From Colletotrichum lupini (taxonomy: Eukaryota; Ascomycota; Sordariomycetes; Glomerellales; Glomerellaceae): a DNA stretch of 64,000 nucleotides. The notes under the pieces were generated by a model that did no database searches, had not been told where the DNA came from, and saw nothing but the letters and a program-made list of their open reading frames with translations. Shown here one piece after another: positions 24,653-37,868 of this stretch (position 1 is its first letter; every line of letters begins with the position of its first letter). Where the stretch lies: NCBI RefSeq assembly GCF_023278565.1, contig NC_064679.1:4774001-4838000 (forward strand), read 5' to 3'. The translations under genes and the position numbers were made by a program.

Positions 24653-25063
24653 TTAGGGTTCTTGAAAGGTCCAGCAATGAGAAGCATCTTGGCATTCGAG
24701 ACCAAGATCCTTACATTCCAGGCAGATGACGAAGTCACCTCCATCGCACAAGCTACAGGTGTAGTATGCCTGCTCATCTGGGAAGGTACAAGTCATGCAA
24801 ATATCACACCACGCTGAATCGTAATCGAAGTTCGCCCCTTGTGTGCCAAGCTCGTTGTTCTCCGGCACATGAATTTTGAGCCTCAATGCATGTTGCAAGA
24901 CCGATTGGATGACTTCGGTGCTGCCACTTTTTCGTGCCCACCACATCGAGCTTCGCCCTAGTCCATCTCGAGACTCAAATGATCCCTCGTCGACTGAGAG
25001 CAGATATTTGACGGCTTCTTCATGTCCATTGCGACAAGCTGCAGATAATGGGGTTGATCCATA
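24653..25063 (-). pseudogene. NLR fragment: last ankyrin repeats and ZZ-like zinc finger
   Basis: Starts at the TA target duplication of the Tc1/mariner-like element and continues the ankyrin frame (YGSTPLSAACRNGHEEAVKY), with one more degenerate repeat (RSSMWWARKSGSTEVIQ). The C-terminus has CDICMTC, YYTCSLC, GDFVICLEC and a final DASHCW, the cysteine spacing of a ZZ-type zinc finger often found at the end of fungal NACHT-ankyrin proteins. The stop is TAA at 24655-24653. Cut off from its promoter, it is probably not translated. Confidence 0.85.
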
Positions 25064-25110
25064 AGTCGACCCACCCCCTTTTAGCCACCCCCCCCTTTTG
25101 GCCACCCCAT
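25064..25110 (+). repeat. Left terminal inverted repeat of Tc1/mariner-like element
   Basis: Matches the reverse complement of 26904-26950 over 47 bases with two A/G differences, at the bases following the TTTT runs. Confidence 0.9.
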
Positions 25111-26903
25111 CAAAACATGGTATCAAAACATCGCCACCAACTACACTCAATTAATTAACTATCTTCTACTACTATAATAATATAGTTATTATTCTCCCTA
25201 GGTAATTCGACCCCTACGAGTCGACTAGGACTAACTAAATAGTCGCTAAAGTCCTCCTAAGCTCTCTATATATCCTAGATATTTATAAACCTAGTATTTA
25301 GGTTTATTAATATACTCTTCTTTTTCTACGGCCTTAATTAGTTAACTTTAGCTTTTAAAACTCGAATATAGTACTAAGATATTACTAAATAGTAGGCTTA
25401 CTTACTAAATACCTTTTTTATTTTTTTAAATAGTAGTCGTTAAGTATTATAGTCTAAACTAAGCTTTATAAATAACTTTAACTAATCGTAGAGCTCGCTA
25501 GCCTTCTTAAGTATTAACTAGTTAATAATAGACGCTACTAATACTTAGTTAATAGCTTTTTTAGTATTACTAGTTACTTATTTAGTATTTACGGTCTTTT
25601 TAGTTAGTATAACTAAGTTAAGTAGGACTATTAGATTAGTAAGTAGTCTAGCTATATTAAGGGGATATAATCTAGTTACTTTTTACTTACTTCGTATATT
25701 TAATAATATTAGACTAGTTAAACGAGCTTTTTAATAGTAGCTTAAGAAGTACCGCTTTTTAATAATAATAAAATTGTTTACTATATCCTCCTTACTAAGC
25801 TCTTTTTTATACTTAGACTTAATAAGTCTAAAAATAGCTATATCTAATAGCTAAAGGACATAGGAAGTATATAATAATAAGAATAATAAGTAGACGTTAT
25901 TTTTATAGTATTTTTATATAAATTCTATTATTATATAACTCCTATAGCTATTTAGAACTAATAGTTAAGGCTTATTAAGTATATTAAGCCCCCTAAGGGG
26001 GGGGGTCTTAGTTTATAATAAGAATACTATTTTTAACTACTTAAGGGTAGTCTTATTAGTTATCTAGCTATTATTTATTACTATAAACTCCTAACTAGTA
26101 TAAGGGTTAAGTTTAAGTAAAAACTACTACTACTATACCGACTTTCTTTTATATATAACTAGTAGTTTAATAACTTAACTATTAATAAAAATATACTTAA
26201 TTATAAATACCTAAGTACGCAAACTAAGCTCTTTTTTTTATATTACTATAGTCTCTACTTTACCTAAAACTAAGCTATTAAATCCCTTACCCTTTAAGAT
26301 ACTAGTCTTATTTATATTATACTTATTAGCCTATTTAATATTACTAATTTTTAGTATATTAAGTAATCTAAACTATAACTTAATTATATTAATAATAGCC
26401 CTATTTAAACGCCTCGAATCGATAATACGACTTCTCTAGACCTTAATTAATAAGTTCCTTTTTAAAAAAGCGTCTATTTATCTCTTTTTAAGAGGATTTA
26501 TATCCCCCTAGGATCTTAGAACTCGCTTAGCGAATTTTATAAGCTATTTATAAGTTAATATAATACTTAGATTATACTAAATACGAACTTATTAAGCTAG
26601 CTAATTTTTTTATTATAGAAGAAGCCTCTAGAGGTCTATAAATACTATTACCCTCGTTTAGTAACCTCTCTTATAGTTACGAAGAGTTAACCTTAGAACT
26701 CTAAACTTAATTAAGGCCCGATTAACTAAGAGACCTCTTTTAATAACCTTAAGAGCTTAAATAACTTTATTTTTAATATACGAGACTATTATATATTAAT
26801 AAATAAGTATATAAAAAAGAATTATATTTGGACGATTTTTATAATTATTATAGTAGTTTAAAAATCGTGGGTAGGGTTTTAATGCGGTAGCTGGGATGGA
26901 GAA

Positions 26904-26950
26904 ATGGGGTGGCTAAAAGGGGGGGGTGGCCAAAAGGGGGTGGGTCGACT
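26904..26950 (-). repeat. Right terminal inverted repeat of Tc1/mariner-like element
   Basis: Inverted partner of 25064-25110. It abuts the TA at 26951-26952. Together with that TA it supplies the TAA that ends the upstream ankyrin frame on the minus strand. Confidence 0.9.
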
Positions 26951-29900
26951 TACTGATCCGTGATCTGAAGGTCCAGTCGATTCTGAGTGGTTAGTATTTG
27001 GATTAACTCGTAATGCCCGCGGGCCGATGCATAAAAAACTGGTGTTCGGCCACTGTTATCTTGTACATGGGTACTGCACCTAGGGCTCTGAAGCAGCAAC
27101 TCTGCAACTTCTGTATGCCCGCTCAGAGCTGCAGCGTGTAGAGGCGTCCACCCACGCTCGTCAGTCAACCCTACATCTACTCCTTCAGCAAGAAGTAGTT
27201 CAATCACCCCAACGCGTCCGTTATACGACGCCTCGTGGAGTAGCGTCCATCCTGCGTAGGCTCGCAAGGAACCATCATTACGAGAGTCGCTAAGAAGCAG
27301 CTCAGCAAGCTTGCTGTTCACGACAGCTGAAGCTGAGTAAAGTGGCACCATTCCGGCTTTGTTGGCCCGAGATACGTCGTCGCACCGACTAAGAAGTAGC
27401 TTGGCTACTTTTTCATGCCCGCAACTCGATGCCAAGAAAATCGGTGTCCATTGGCTATCGTCCACAGCGTTCGAGTCAGCGCCATTGTCCAGAAGTAGCT
27501 CGACAACCTCTAGATGGCCACGACTTGATGCTATATGCAGCGGCGTCGTTGAATTATTGGTTACAGCTGCGACGTCGGCGCCTGCACCCAGAAGCATATT
27601 GACGATCTCATAGTGACCACCATCAGAAGCGAAATGTATCGATGACCATTTGCTAAGATTTGCGTGGTGAACATCAGCCCCCTTCCTCAGGAGCAAGTTG
27701 ACAATGTCTAGGTGTCCAAATTGAGAGGCAGCATTAAGCGGCGACCAACCATCATTACTCCGGGTTAGAATTTCGGCCCCATTGTCGAGGAGCAGTTCAA
27801 TCACATCGAAGTGTCCGCAGTGAGAGGCCACATTGAGTGGTGTCCAACCGCCATCGTTAGCAACAGTGACGTTAGCTCCCCTTCTAAGCAGCAACGCGAC
27901 GACGTCGAGATGGCCGTAGTAGGAAGCTACGTGTAGTGCCGTCCAGTTGTAGTTACTTGTTTTCTCGCAGTCTGCGCCTCTATCGAGAAGGAGTTCAATA
28001 ACCTCATAGGCTCCATAATACGAAGCTTCGATGAGAGGTGTCGACCCTGTGTGATTCGACATTGAAATATCGGCCCCCGCATCTAGAAGGATCTTTGAGA
28101 GTGTCAAATTCCCAGCGTTGCCTGCAATCTCAAGAGCTGTTCTACCAAATGGCGCCTTGGCATTCACATGATGCTTCTCGTCGTGGATGAGGCAGGAAGC
28201 AAGCTCAGTGAAGCCAAGACGGGCAGCGTAGTGTAAAGGACCAGCATGGTGAGGTTCAGTTGATGAATCAGCTCCCAAACCGAGCTCTACGCTGTACTTC
28301 TCAAACAAGTCACGCCACGTTCCCCAGCTGGGATTGAATTCATCGAACAAATTCATCATGAGCACTGTCAGTTCTTCGTCTTCCTCATAACCGACGGTGG
28401 AATGCTGATACCACGAACTCGCGGCGTAGTGTCGGAATGACCCCTTGACGCTCACTTGAAGGTTTTCTTCCTGGGTGCTTTCAATTTGAACCGTCGAATT
28501 GATCTTCTCTTCAAAGTCCCAGAAGTATTGACTGTTGATGTAGCGAAGGCAAAGCTTTGCTAGCCTGCTGTTTTGTTGAAGCTCGTTTGAGACTTGACTG
28601 TTCATGCGAATTGATAGCGATTGAGATGAAATGTTGCAAAGAAAATGTTGTTTGACTGAAAAGTGAGTCAAGTGCACCGTCCTTGACCCTCTGTTAGAAT
28701 CCGAAGATGTACCTCGAACTTCCAAAAGCGAGCCGCAGGGGCTTTGTATTTCGCTTTCAATGAAGTCGCCATCAACTTCATCGGGCAACTCATCCTCAGG
28801 GAAATTGAAATCTTCCTCGTCGATCAACACAGCCTCGGAGATTTCGTTAACGGTCAAGGGCCGCAGAGCAAAAGCCGCCCATTGTAATAGAGAATAGGCA
28901 CGTTTACGGATCGGTTCTGGTAGTTTAGAAATGCGTGTCCAATTTCGTTCATAAATATGATCAAGTCCAGACGGTATTTCATTGATCGCATCCTCAAGTT
29001 GCTTCTTGTTCTTCCAGCTGCGCAAGGAATCTTCGTGTAACTTGACCCAGAGGAGTTGGCCATTAGACCGATCCGCAAGCATCTTGGAAACACCTTCTCT
29101 TGTTGCTTCGTCCTTTCTCGGCAGCTTCTTGTCGACAATACTTCTTGCGTATCGAGCAACGTCGGATTTCACGTCTTCAGAATCGATTTTGAGTTCTTCG
29201 CAGTTTTTTGAGCACATCATAGCACTTCGAATCTCAGGCTCGTCCCGACTGACAACTAGGAGGCGAGATGCCGTGTTGGTAATTGCGCCGATCACGGTGT
29301 TGAGAAACCTCCCCAAGGACTTCCCGTCATGCGGAGCCTTCCCCAACCAAGTACACTCATCCAAGCCATCCAAGACCAAGATGGCTCCAGGTACGACTTG
29401 CAAAATTTCTCGAAAGATACTGACGATTTCTGTCTCGGTGGCGAATTGTTCGTTTTGAGCTAGCCACTTTTCTCGCACCAACTGGTAGGTAGTCTGGTCG
29501 GACGATGCCATCTGGTGGACCCATGCTCGAATCGCCGCATAGGGATTGTCGCGGCTTTCGAATTCAGATGACAAGAAGAAATAGACCACAGGCGTCTGGG
29601 ATATCGATCTTAAATGTTCGATGATTCTCGCGCATAGAACAGTCTTTCCAAACCCGGCTGGTCCATTGACCCACAGGAGCCTTTCGGTATCATCGACAAT
29701 TTTACACGCTTTGTTTAGAGCAAGCCACTCAACGAATTCGGGACGGTCAATAATCCAATCGCACGTCCCATTGATTCTTCTCTCTTTGGCTTCAGGGAAG
29801 AGATCGTTCGGCTGTGGGCATGCTAGCCAGGCCCGAAGGTCTCGTCGAGTCTCGGCTGCAGTCGCCGGCGTCAGTCTTAATCGCAGTATTTCGGGAAGTT

Positions 29901-30193
29901 AAGGTGAAGAATCTCGATATACCTTCCATCTCCCTTTCCAACCGAGACAAGGTCTGTCGGAGCTCTCGAAGCCACGTCTGTTTCTCAATATCGTCATCTA
30001 AGCCAGATGGTCTCGTCAGATTTGTCTGGTCGTGAACTTTCGTATGTGACAATTCGATATCAGGATAGTATAACTAGGCTATCTCCAGCATTGACAGCCG
30101 ATGCTTGAACTGTGCTTGAGCTCAAGGGGACGCGGGCGTAAAGACACACCTATTCCATAAGCACAAGTCTCGTTAGACTTATTAGTAGCTTCC
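26951..30193 (-). pseudogene. NLR fragment: NACHT NTPase and ankyrin repeats
   Basis: An exon from about 30052 to 29923 (a coiled, charged linker ending LSRLEREME) is joined by a 67-bp intron (29922-29856) to a long exon 29855-26951. The latter reads ETRRDLRAWLACPQPNDLF, a standard pre-NACHT linker. NACHT: P-loop NGPAGFGKT near 29670-29640 and Walker B ILVLDGLDE near 29390-29365. A winged-helix region follows, with WAAFALRPLTVNEISEAV and HLTHFSVKQHFL. Then 13 ankyrin repeats run from PLHYAARLG to RTPVFYASARG (about 28240-27000). Central repeats are close to one another (WTPLNVASHCGH, WSPLNAASQFGH), as in rapidly evolving sensors. There is no ATG for the first exon; only TTG is in frame, because the true N-terminus lies beyond the insertions. 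The TAA at 26952-26950 is created by the transposon end. Confidence 0.9.
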
Positions 30194-30398
30194 TGTTAGT
30201 ATCCCTATTACAGGGTAGTTAGTTCGAACCGTAGTTGACGAAGAGATTAATTGAACTATATAAATATCTGCGTAGTAGGTATAAAAAGGAGGTTCTAACC
30301 GTAGGTTAGGCTAGCTATAATAATTATAAATAGGGCCCTTAATTAGCCCCTATATAGTTAGCTATATACTACGGTCGAATTAGACTTTTAATCCGATA
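30194..30398 (-). repeat. LTR of element A (left copy)
   Basis: Nearly identical to 37392-37596 apart from C-to-T/G-to-A differences. Starts TGTTAG and ends CCGATA, which is CCGACA after C to T. Confidence 0.88.
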
Positions 30399-33300
30399 CT
30401 AACTTTCTCTTTTTTTTATTAATTTAACTACTATAGTTAGAAGTATAATTTAACCTCAGGCCCGTTTACTAAGTCGTCTCTTTTTCCCCCTTTTCTTTAC
30501 TCTTTTTATATAACTTATCCCTCTATTTATATAATAACTTTTTTATTACTTACGAATTACTCTAATCCCTTATTTAGTACTACTTTTATAAAAGCGTTTA
30601 CGAGGTTATTTTTATTATTAATTTAACGGATTTTAAGTATCTCGCGCTTTTTATATAATTACTTAAGGGCTATAATATTAATTACAAGCCTCTTTTTTTT
30701 TATCGTTCTTAATTTAACGAGGTATTTATATAGTAAATAAGAATTAGTATAAATAACTATTAAAATAGGTAAAAGGCTAATTTAATTAGTAATCTTCTTT
30801 AGTATTATTAAAATCGTATAGGAGAGGTTAACGCCGTTAATTATATTATAAACCTCTAACGTTAGTATACTTCTTATTACCTACTTACTTTTAGTTAATA
30901 AGTAATAGATTATATTATTATATATAGTAAATTTGCTCTTATTTATACTCTCGTTAACTAGGATAATAATATACCCTAATTACGAAATAAGGTCGTTATT
31001 ATTTATAAATAACTTATTAATAAAGACGTAGAGCTTACTAATTATAAGGTTAATTAGGTAATAAACGAGACTTTAATCGAGATTCGTTTTTTACTATTTA
31101 AGCCGCTTATTAAATACCTCGACGTTTTATTTAATTAGATTTATAGCTTATACTACCTTAGTATAATTAAAAATTACTTCGGGCTAATAAATACTTATAA
31201 TAAATACCCTTTATATAAGCTTAGCTTTATACCGCTTCTTAATATTAATTACGTTTAGATTAACGAGGTTAATCTTTTTACCCTACCCCTTTTACTAAAA
31301 AATAATAGTTTCCTCTTTAATTATAAAAATCCCGCCGTTAAATACTAAGGGGGTGTTTATTATAAGGACCTTTTTTAGCTTTATTACGAAGCCCGCTTTT
31401 TAAAGCTCCTTATCCTCTTTTTTTATAAAGTTAATATTAAATAGGCTTAATATATTATCGGTTTATATTCTAATAATTTTAAATTAGTTACTTTTATACT
31501 TTGCGATTAGTAAGTATGGGTCGTATGTAGAGGTAACTATTAATAATTAATTAATATAAAAATCGTAGTAAATAGCTTATTAATAGGTGCCCGATTTTAC
31601 GAGCTTATATAGTAGCTTAAGTACTTTAATAATCGTACTTTTTAGGTATTTACTAGCTATTTCTTTTAATAAATAGGCTAGGATTTTCCTTATAAGCCCT
31701 GTGGCCGATTAAGTATAGGCCTAGGTAATATTACGGCTCTAAATCTCATATCCCTTCTTTTATAACAATATTATTAATACTATTATTAATCGTTAGTTAT
31801 AGCGCTATATAGTAGGCGATTATATAAGTAGCGTTACTTTTTTAACGTCGCCGTATCCCTAAATTACGTATTTAAACTTCTCGTACGGCTAGGGTGTTTC
31901 TTTTTTTTAAATCTTACGAACTATTTATAATTTAAATATATAGAGGTTTATATGTTTTTTTAAGTTATATAGGATAAATTAATAGACCCCTCGATTACGA
32001 AGAGTATCTACTTTAATAAGATCTAATCCCTTATACGGCTTTTTAGTAGTTATAATTACGCTTTCCTTACGTAGTTTAACTACTAGCTCGAAATTGGCTT
32101 TTTCTTTACTATATAAAAGGTATTAATTACTTCGTTATTAGTAATAAATTACCGCGTTAGGGCTTACTATCGTGGTTTTTTATAACGTCTCGCCGGTAAT
32201 ATTAGTACCCTTTTAGTAATTTCCTTTTCCTCGTCGTTTATTAATATTATTATAACGATTTTATTAAGGATAATTTCCTATGCCTCTATTACGGGTTATA
32301 TAGTTTCCCTTAGCTCTTTTTCTTTTTATAAGTTAGAAATTACCTCGTTAGGATCTATATAATACGGTCTAACTACTATAATTAATACTTTAAGTAGCTA
32401 GTTACGATCTCTTATAACTATATAAAAGCGCTCGTTAACGGAAATTAACTTATATAGCCTAGCTTATTATTAAGTAATTTTGCACTATACTCGTATATCT
32501 AAATTTAGTAATATATTTAAATTACTCCCTATATTAGGCCTATTGCGCGTAGTAATTACTTCGTTAACTTATTTTTTTATACTTATTTTACGTAGTACCT
32601 ATATTACTTTTTTAATTACTCGGGCTCGTTAACTTATACTTAGTAACGGTAGTAAGGCTAAAGTCGTTTTTAAATATACTCTAAATATTAATAGCGTTAA
32701 TATAAGTCCGTTAGGCCCTATAGTATCGTTATAGTATTTAAGTACTATCTAGAGGTATTTATCGTTAGTAAAATCCGGATTTTCCTCTTTAATAATTTTA
32801 AACGCCCTTTTTAATTATTAAAATACCCTTTTTACTTTTTTAATACTATAATACGCTTTAACGGGTATAACTTTTAGTTATATACTATAGGCCGTCGTAT
32901 TATCCTTAAATTCTACTAATTTAAAGCCAGTATTAGCGTCGGTTCTAATACCGTTTAGCAATCCTTAGTATATATTAATCTAGCTTTTTCGTAGGGCTGC
33001 CTATACTATTTTTATTTATAGATCCCGGAGGAATTACCTTATTTAAAAAGATATAGCTACGTTAATTATATATAGTACTAGCTAACTATTTAAATATAAA
33101 ATATCGACGACGATTTCCTAGTTAAAGTTAAGCTTATTACGCAATTTAAATTTAAATCTACGTAAGTTTTATATATTTATTTAGTATTAGTAATATACTT
33201 TCGTTAATTACTCTAGTGCCCCTATTTCGATATTAATATTACCTAATTACTTTAAGAGGTTATATAGCCTCGTAACTAACGGGTACCCGAATCTCTAATA

Positions 33301-36300
33301 TAGTTTTCTAAGCTTATTTTCCGTTAAGTAATTAATTAACTTCGTATCGTTAATAAGCTTTATAAACGCATACCCCTATTATCGTTTAATTATTTCGAAG
33401 TAGTTATTACTAAAGATTTTATTCTTTGTATTATTAAATATAATACTTAGTTAATCTATATCTTTTAGATATAAAAGAAATAGGATATTAATAAGTAAAA
33501 TATAAAAAGTTATCGTTCCGAAGTACGTTTCTATTTTTATTATACTTAGGGTAATAATTTCCTTACCTAGGCCAAAACTAATTTTTATAATACTTATTAT
33601 TAACGTATTAAGTATTACTAATACGATCTTTTATAGTACTTAAAATTACCCTTTTCTTCTAGTTAACTATTATAATACCCTAATATTTAGGATAATTTTA
33701 TAAAAATTATCTAAGTCGTACTTTTTACTTACGTAAAATACCTATATAAGCTTAGTATTCGAGGGATTTAAGTAGTATAAAAAGTACCCCTCTAGCTGCC
33801 CCTAGATTTACTTAGTATTATATTCTTTTTTTTTAAATATTAAGAGAAATAGCGTCTTCTTTTAATTATTAAGAGAATAGGCTTTAGCCCTATTAAATTC
33901 GCTCTTTTAACTACCTTTATATCTATTATCTAAGGGACCTTCCCTTATTATTTATAAATAAAAGCCTATTTATTAAGAGCTTTTATTATTCTCTATTTAT
34001 TTAGCCTCGTATATCTTTTAGAGGCTAACGGGGCGAAAAAAAAGTAGTTAATATCGTCGATTTCGTTATAATCTAATTCGTTAGTATAGGGGGTAAGATC
34101 TTTTTTATTTTTTAAATCTCCTATAGGGGATATATACTTTAAGCTACTACTTTAACTACTATTACTAAGTTCCGTACCCCCGGATCTACCCTTATATATA
34201 ATAAAGAATTAATTAAACTAACGAGGGCTAGTTTTATTATTTATTACTTTCGATTTTTTATATTATTTATATAATTTAGTACGCTCTTCTTTAGAGTAGT
34301 TATTTAATTAATATTTATCTTTTTTATAAATATAGTATTACCTCTTTTATTACCCTACTTATAAGTTAGATCTTTACTTATTTAATAAATCTAGGCCTCC
34401 TTACTAACGATTACTATATTTAGCCTCTTTCTTTTTCTTATTATACGTTTAATTAACTTAATATTATTAATAAGGGCCGTTATATACTTAAAAATAGGTT
34501 TAGTACGGTATTCTCGCTTTAATATTAAAGCTAGATTTTAGCCTCGAGTAGAGCGTTTTGTAATTTTCGGGTACTTAATATAGGGTTATTTTTATTTTTA
34601 ATATACGCTAAACTGCGGTATAAAAATATCCAACTTTCTACTTATTTATTCTCTTATTTAGCTAGGTTTTTATTAGTTTATTAATTTAATTAATAAGCTC
34701 TTTAAGGATCTTTACTCGTAATTTACTTTTTATTATCTTAGCTATAAATATAAAAGAAATTGCTCGTAGCTTAGATAGGAGCTCTAGGTTTTTATTATAA
34801 GTCTCGAAGCGGCTTCGGATTACGTTAATTATATTAAAAAAGTCGTTTTAATTAAGATTATATACCGCTTTATAATAATAATTAGAGGCTTTGTTTATAA
34901 ATACGATATTAATTACTAAATAGTATTAATATTCCCTAATTCCGACTTTTTTATAATAATTATAAAATATCGTTAGGGTTTTTTATAAGACCTTATACTT
35001 CTCTTTAAAATATAATTTCTTTTTTAAAAAGATCTTTTTAAAGTTTATAAATTGCCTCGTATTTATTACTAGACTTTTAGTATTTATATACGATCCTTGC
35101 GTCGCTACGTATTATTAATAACTTCGGGTCGTTTACCTTTTTTTTTATTAACCGATCGGTACTGAATTTTATATTAGTAATAGTAACGAGTTATAAATCG
35201 AAATAAGTAGAATTATTAATTATCGTACTTTTAGTACTATATTTTGCCCCGGTATATCCTTTTATAATAATAGATTTCCGTTAGTAATTATAAGGAGGAA
35301 ATCTAGGTCGTTTACTTTTTTTTTAAATTCGTTAAAGCGATTATATACTCTATCGACCTATACTTAGTTTTATAATACGAATTCCTTTTTTATAATTATT
35401 ATTATTAGTATTTCGTATAGCTCTTATAATTATAATTACGCTAGTAATACCCCTTGCTTATAAAGGAATTTATTAATTATTTTTATAATTCCTAGGCTTA
35501 CGCTCGCGAACTATTTATTTAATTAATAACTAAGGTCGTTTATAATCTCGTAAAATAGGGGTTACCCCTATAGCCTCTTTTTTTTATAAACCTTAGTTAA
35601 ATAGATTAATACTATGTTAATTTACTTACTATTAAGCTAATCCGTAATTTTACATATCTACGTCCCCTAATAATCTAAGTTAATATTTACTTACTTATAA
35701 AGGATAGGGATTCTATTTAGGATCGGGTTTTGTCCTTTTCTTTTTTATTTTAATTTACTAAGGGTCGTACTCTAGCTTATACTTATATTAGCGGTTATTA
35801 GCGTATTTAATCTTAATAAGGATATATTTAATCCGCGCGCTAATCGTAATAAATCCGTATTTTTATTACTTAACGAACTTATTAAGGTCTAAGAGATTCC
35901 CGCTTTTTCTTACCGTCTCGTTATTACCTTTATTTTTATTATTTTTAATAATTACTACTACCTTTCTAAATTACTAGCTATTGTACTTACTAAGATCCTC
36001 CTTTTTATTTAATATAAAAGAGTAGGTTTTAGTAGTTCTTTTTTATAATAGTAGCGGTAGACGTTTATATTATTATAAGAAGATATAGTAATTAGTCTCG
36101 GGATGTTTATTAGTTACCGATTTCTATTATCCCGTATATTTCTAGCTTTTTAAGCCTTATATTCTCTATAATCTCTAAATAGCTTCCTTTTTTAACCTAC
36201 CTCCTCTAGGGTAGTATTCCGTAAGAATAGTTAAAAATAAATACTAGGTAGCTCGTAAAAGAGCTATATAGGCTATTAAGAACTATATAGGCCGTTAAGT

Positions 36301-37391
36301 ATAGTTAATAAAGTTAAGCCTTCTTTTTTATAAAATTATAGATTTTAAGGACTTATTAAAAATACCTATTTATTATTCGTACGTAGTGGGGTTAAATACT
36401 TTAGAAATCTTATTTTTTACGGCCTCTCGGTACCCTATTTTATATTTTAAGTAGTCTTTTTTGTAACTTAATTACGGTTAAGTAATTATTATTTACTAGC
36501 GATCCCTTTTATTACTTAATTAATTTCTTAAAATTAGTAATCTCATACTAGGAGCTAGTATAAAAAAAAGCCTTTTAGTAGCCCTCTAGAGGATTCTTTT
36601 CTTTTTCCTTTAGATCCTCGTTTTTTTAGCCTTTTCTTAGGCTAATAATAACTTTAATAAGAGGTCGTAAAACTATTTTAAAATAGCCGCTTTTTTTTTA
36701 AGTTAATCTCTAAGATTTATAATACTCTTAACTTAATATTATTAAGACTTCTAAATCCCCTCCTCTCTTATTAAACCGTCCCTTATACTATATTCCTTAG
36801 TAATACCCGGGAGGTAATTAAAATAATTACGAAGAGGTTATTTAGATTACGGGCTTAAAGTCGTATTTATAAAATCCTCGTAATAATAAACTTTTCTATA
36901 TACTATAAATCTCTTAGTTTAATAACTCCTATAAAGTTACTTTTATTACTAAGTAAGAATATTTATATTTAAAAATCCCCTTTTTTAATCGCGCGGTGCT
37001 CTTTTATACTATATTATTAAGCTCGTTCGTCGCGCTAATTAATTAAATAAATAGTCGTTACGTAAGTATTTCTTTTTATTAATTTAATTAGTTAATTTCT
37101 AATCGCGGGCCGGCTATAAAAAAGCCATTTAAAGCGATAGTAAAAAGCTAGTTACTTAAGTAGTTTTATTAATTAACGTAGTTTAATATAATAAACGTTA
37201 ACCTCTCGTAAGTAATAAAGGGCTACGATTACTCAATTTTATATAGTATTTAAAAATCGCCTCTTTTTTTATCTACTTCTATAAGGTTAATTAGTACGAA
37301 TTTCCTATCCCATATAGTATTAAGAAGTCGTCTTTTTTACGTAGCGAGATACTTTACTAATTTATAATAATAAAATTTAATTACTAATTAG

Positions 37392-37596
37392 TATTAGTAT
37401 CCCTATTATAGGGTAATTAGTTCGAACCGTAGTTAACGAAGAGATTAATTAAACTATATAAATATTTACGTAATAAGTATAAAAAGGAGGTTCTAACCGT
37501 AGGTTAGGCTGGCTATGATAATTGTAAATAGGGCCCCTAATTAGTCCCTGCGCAGTCGGCTATATGCTGCGGTCGAATTAGACTTCTAATCCGACA
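37392..37596 (-). repeat. LTR of element A (right copy)
   Basis: Partner of 30194-30398. Its outer 100 bases are much less mutated than the rest of the element, retaining TG and CA dinucleotides. Confidence 0.88.
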
Positions 37597-37694
37597 CTTC
37601 CCTACTTAGAAATATACTATTTAGAGGAACTAGGTTGTGCAGATACTAAATAAGAACTCTGAGGTTTTCGACTTAAGAAGTGCGTCTAGCCTTG
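37597..37694 (-). pseudogene. NLR fragment: HeLo remnant stranded between two retrotransposons
   Basis: A 98-bp island of non-RIP-like sequence lies between elements A and B. Read on the minus strand, in frame with the fragment at 45299 after removing one CCTTG copy, it gives VENLRVLI then YLHNLVP. These match the conserved end of HeLo domains (VexfxxLvxxLxxLVP). Two stops, TAA at 37675-37673 and TAG at 37648-37646, sit where Gln is expected, so each fits a C-to-T change in CAA or CAG. Confidence 0.75.
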
Positions 37695-37868
37695 TGTTAC
37701 GAGTTATAGCACGTAGTAATAGGCATATGGAGTATAATAAAAGTAGCTTAACTATTAAAATAGAAAAGAAAAAAAAAAGGTCTATATATACGATATCTAA
37801 GATAAATACGTAATTTAGTACGTAACGGGTACTTTATAAAGTACGATTACTATCCTTATTACGTAATA
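37695..37868 (-). repeat. LTR of element B (left copy)
   Basis: Pairs with 45123-45298. Its end is ACGTAATA, where the partner has ACGTGACA. Confidence 0.85.

Larger units (their letters stand above)
25064..26950. mobile_element. Tc1/mariner-type transposon (Fot1/pogo-sized), RIP-degraded
   Basis: An 1887-bp AT-rich insert in the ankyrin coding region. Terminal inverted repeats of 47 bp (25064-25110 and 26904-26950) begin AGTCGACCCACCCCC and differ at only two positions. Each contains two tandem copies of a CCCC-TTTT-RGCCA unit. TA flanks both ends (25062-25063 and 26951-26952), the target duplication of Tc1/mariner elements. Size and ends fit the fungal Fot1/pogo group; the DDE transposase cannot be read because stops fill all frames. 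Long C-runs in the repeats survive RIP because they hold few CpA sites. Confidence 0.85.
30194..37596 (-). mobile_element. Copia LTR retrotransposon, element A (family 1), RIP-degraded
   Basis: A 7403-bp element with two 205-bp LTRs (30194-30398 and 37392-37596) that begin TGTTAGTATCCC and end TCCGACA. The 5-bp target duplication CTTCC is exact (30189-30193 and 37597-37601). A purine-rich tract (AAAAAAAAGAGAAAG on the minus strand) next to the left LTR indicates minus orientation. Internal sequence is colinear with element C, where a Copia RNase H domain can still be read. No open frame remains. It is inserted in the HeLo/NACHT junction region of the NLR gene and has the same orientation as that gene. 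Confidence 0.88.

Noticed and set aside
28982..29458. 158-codon plus-strand frame
   Set aside because: It is antisense to the NACHT domain, whose motifs are clear on the minus strand.
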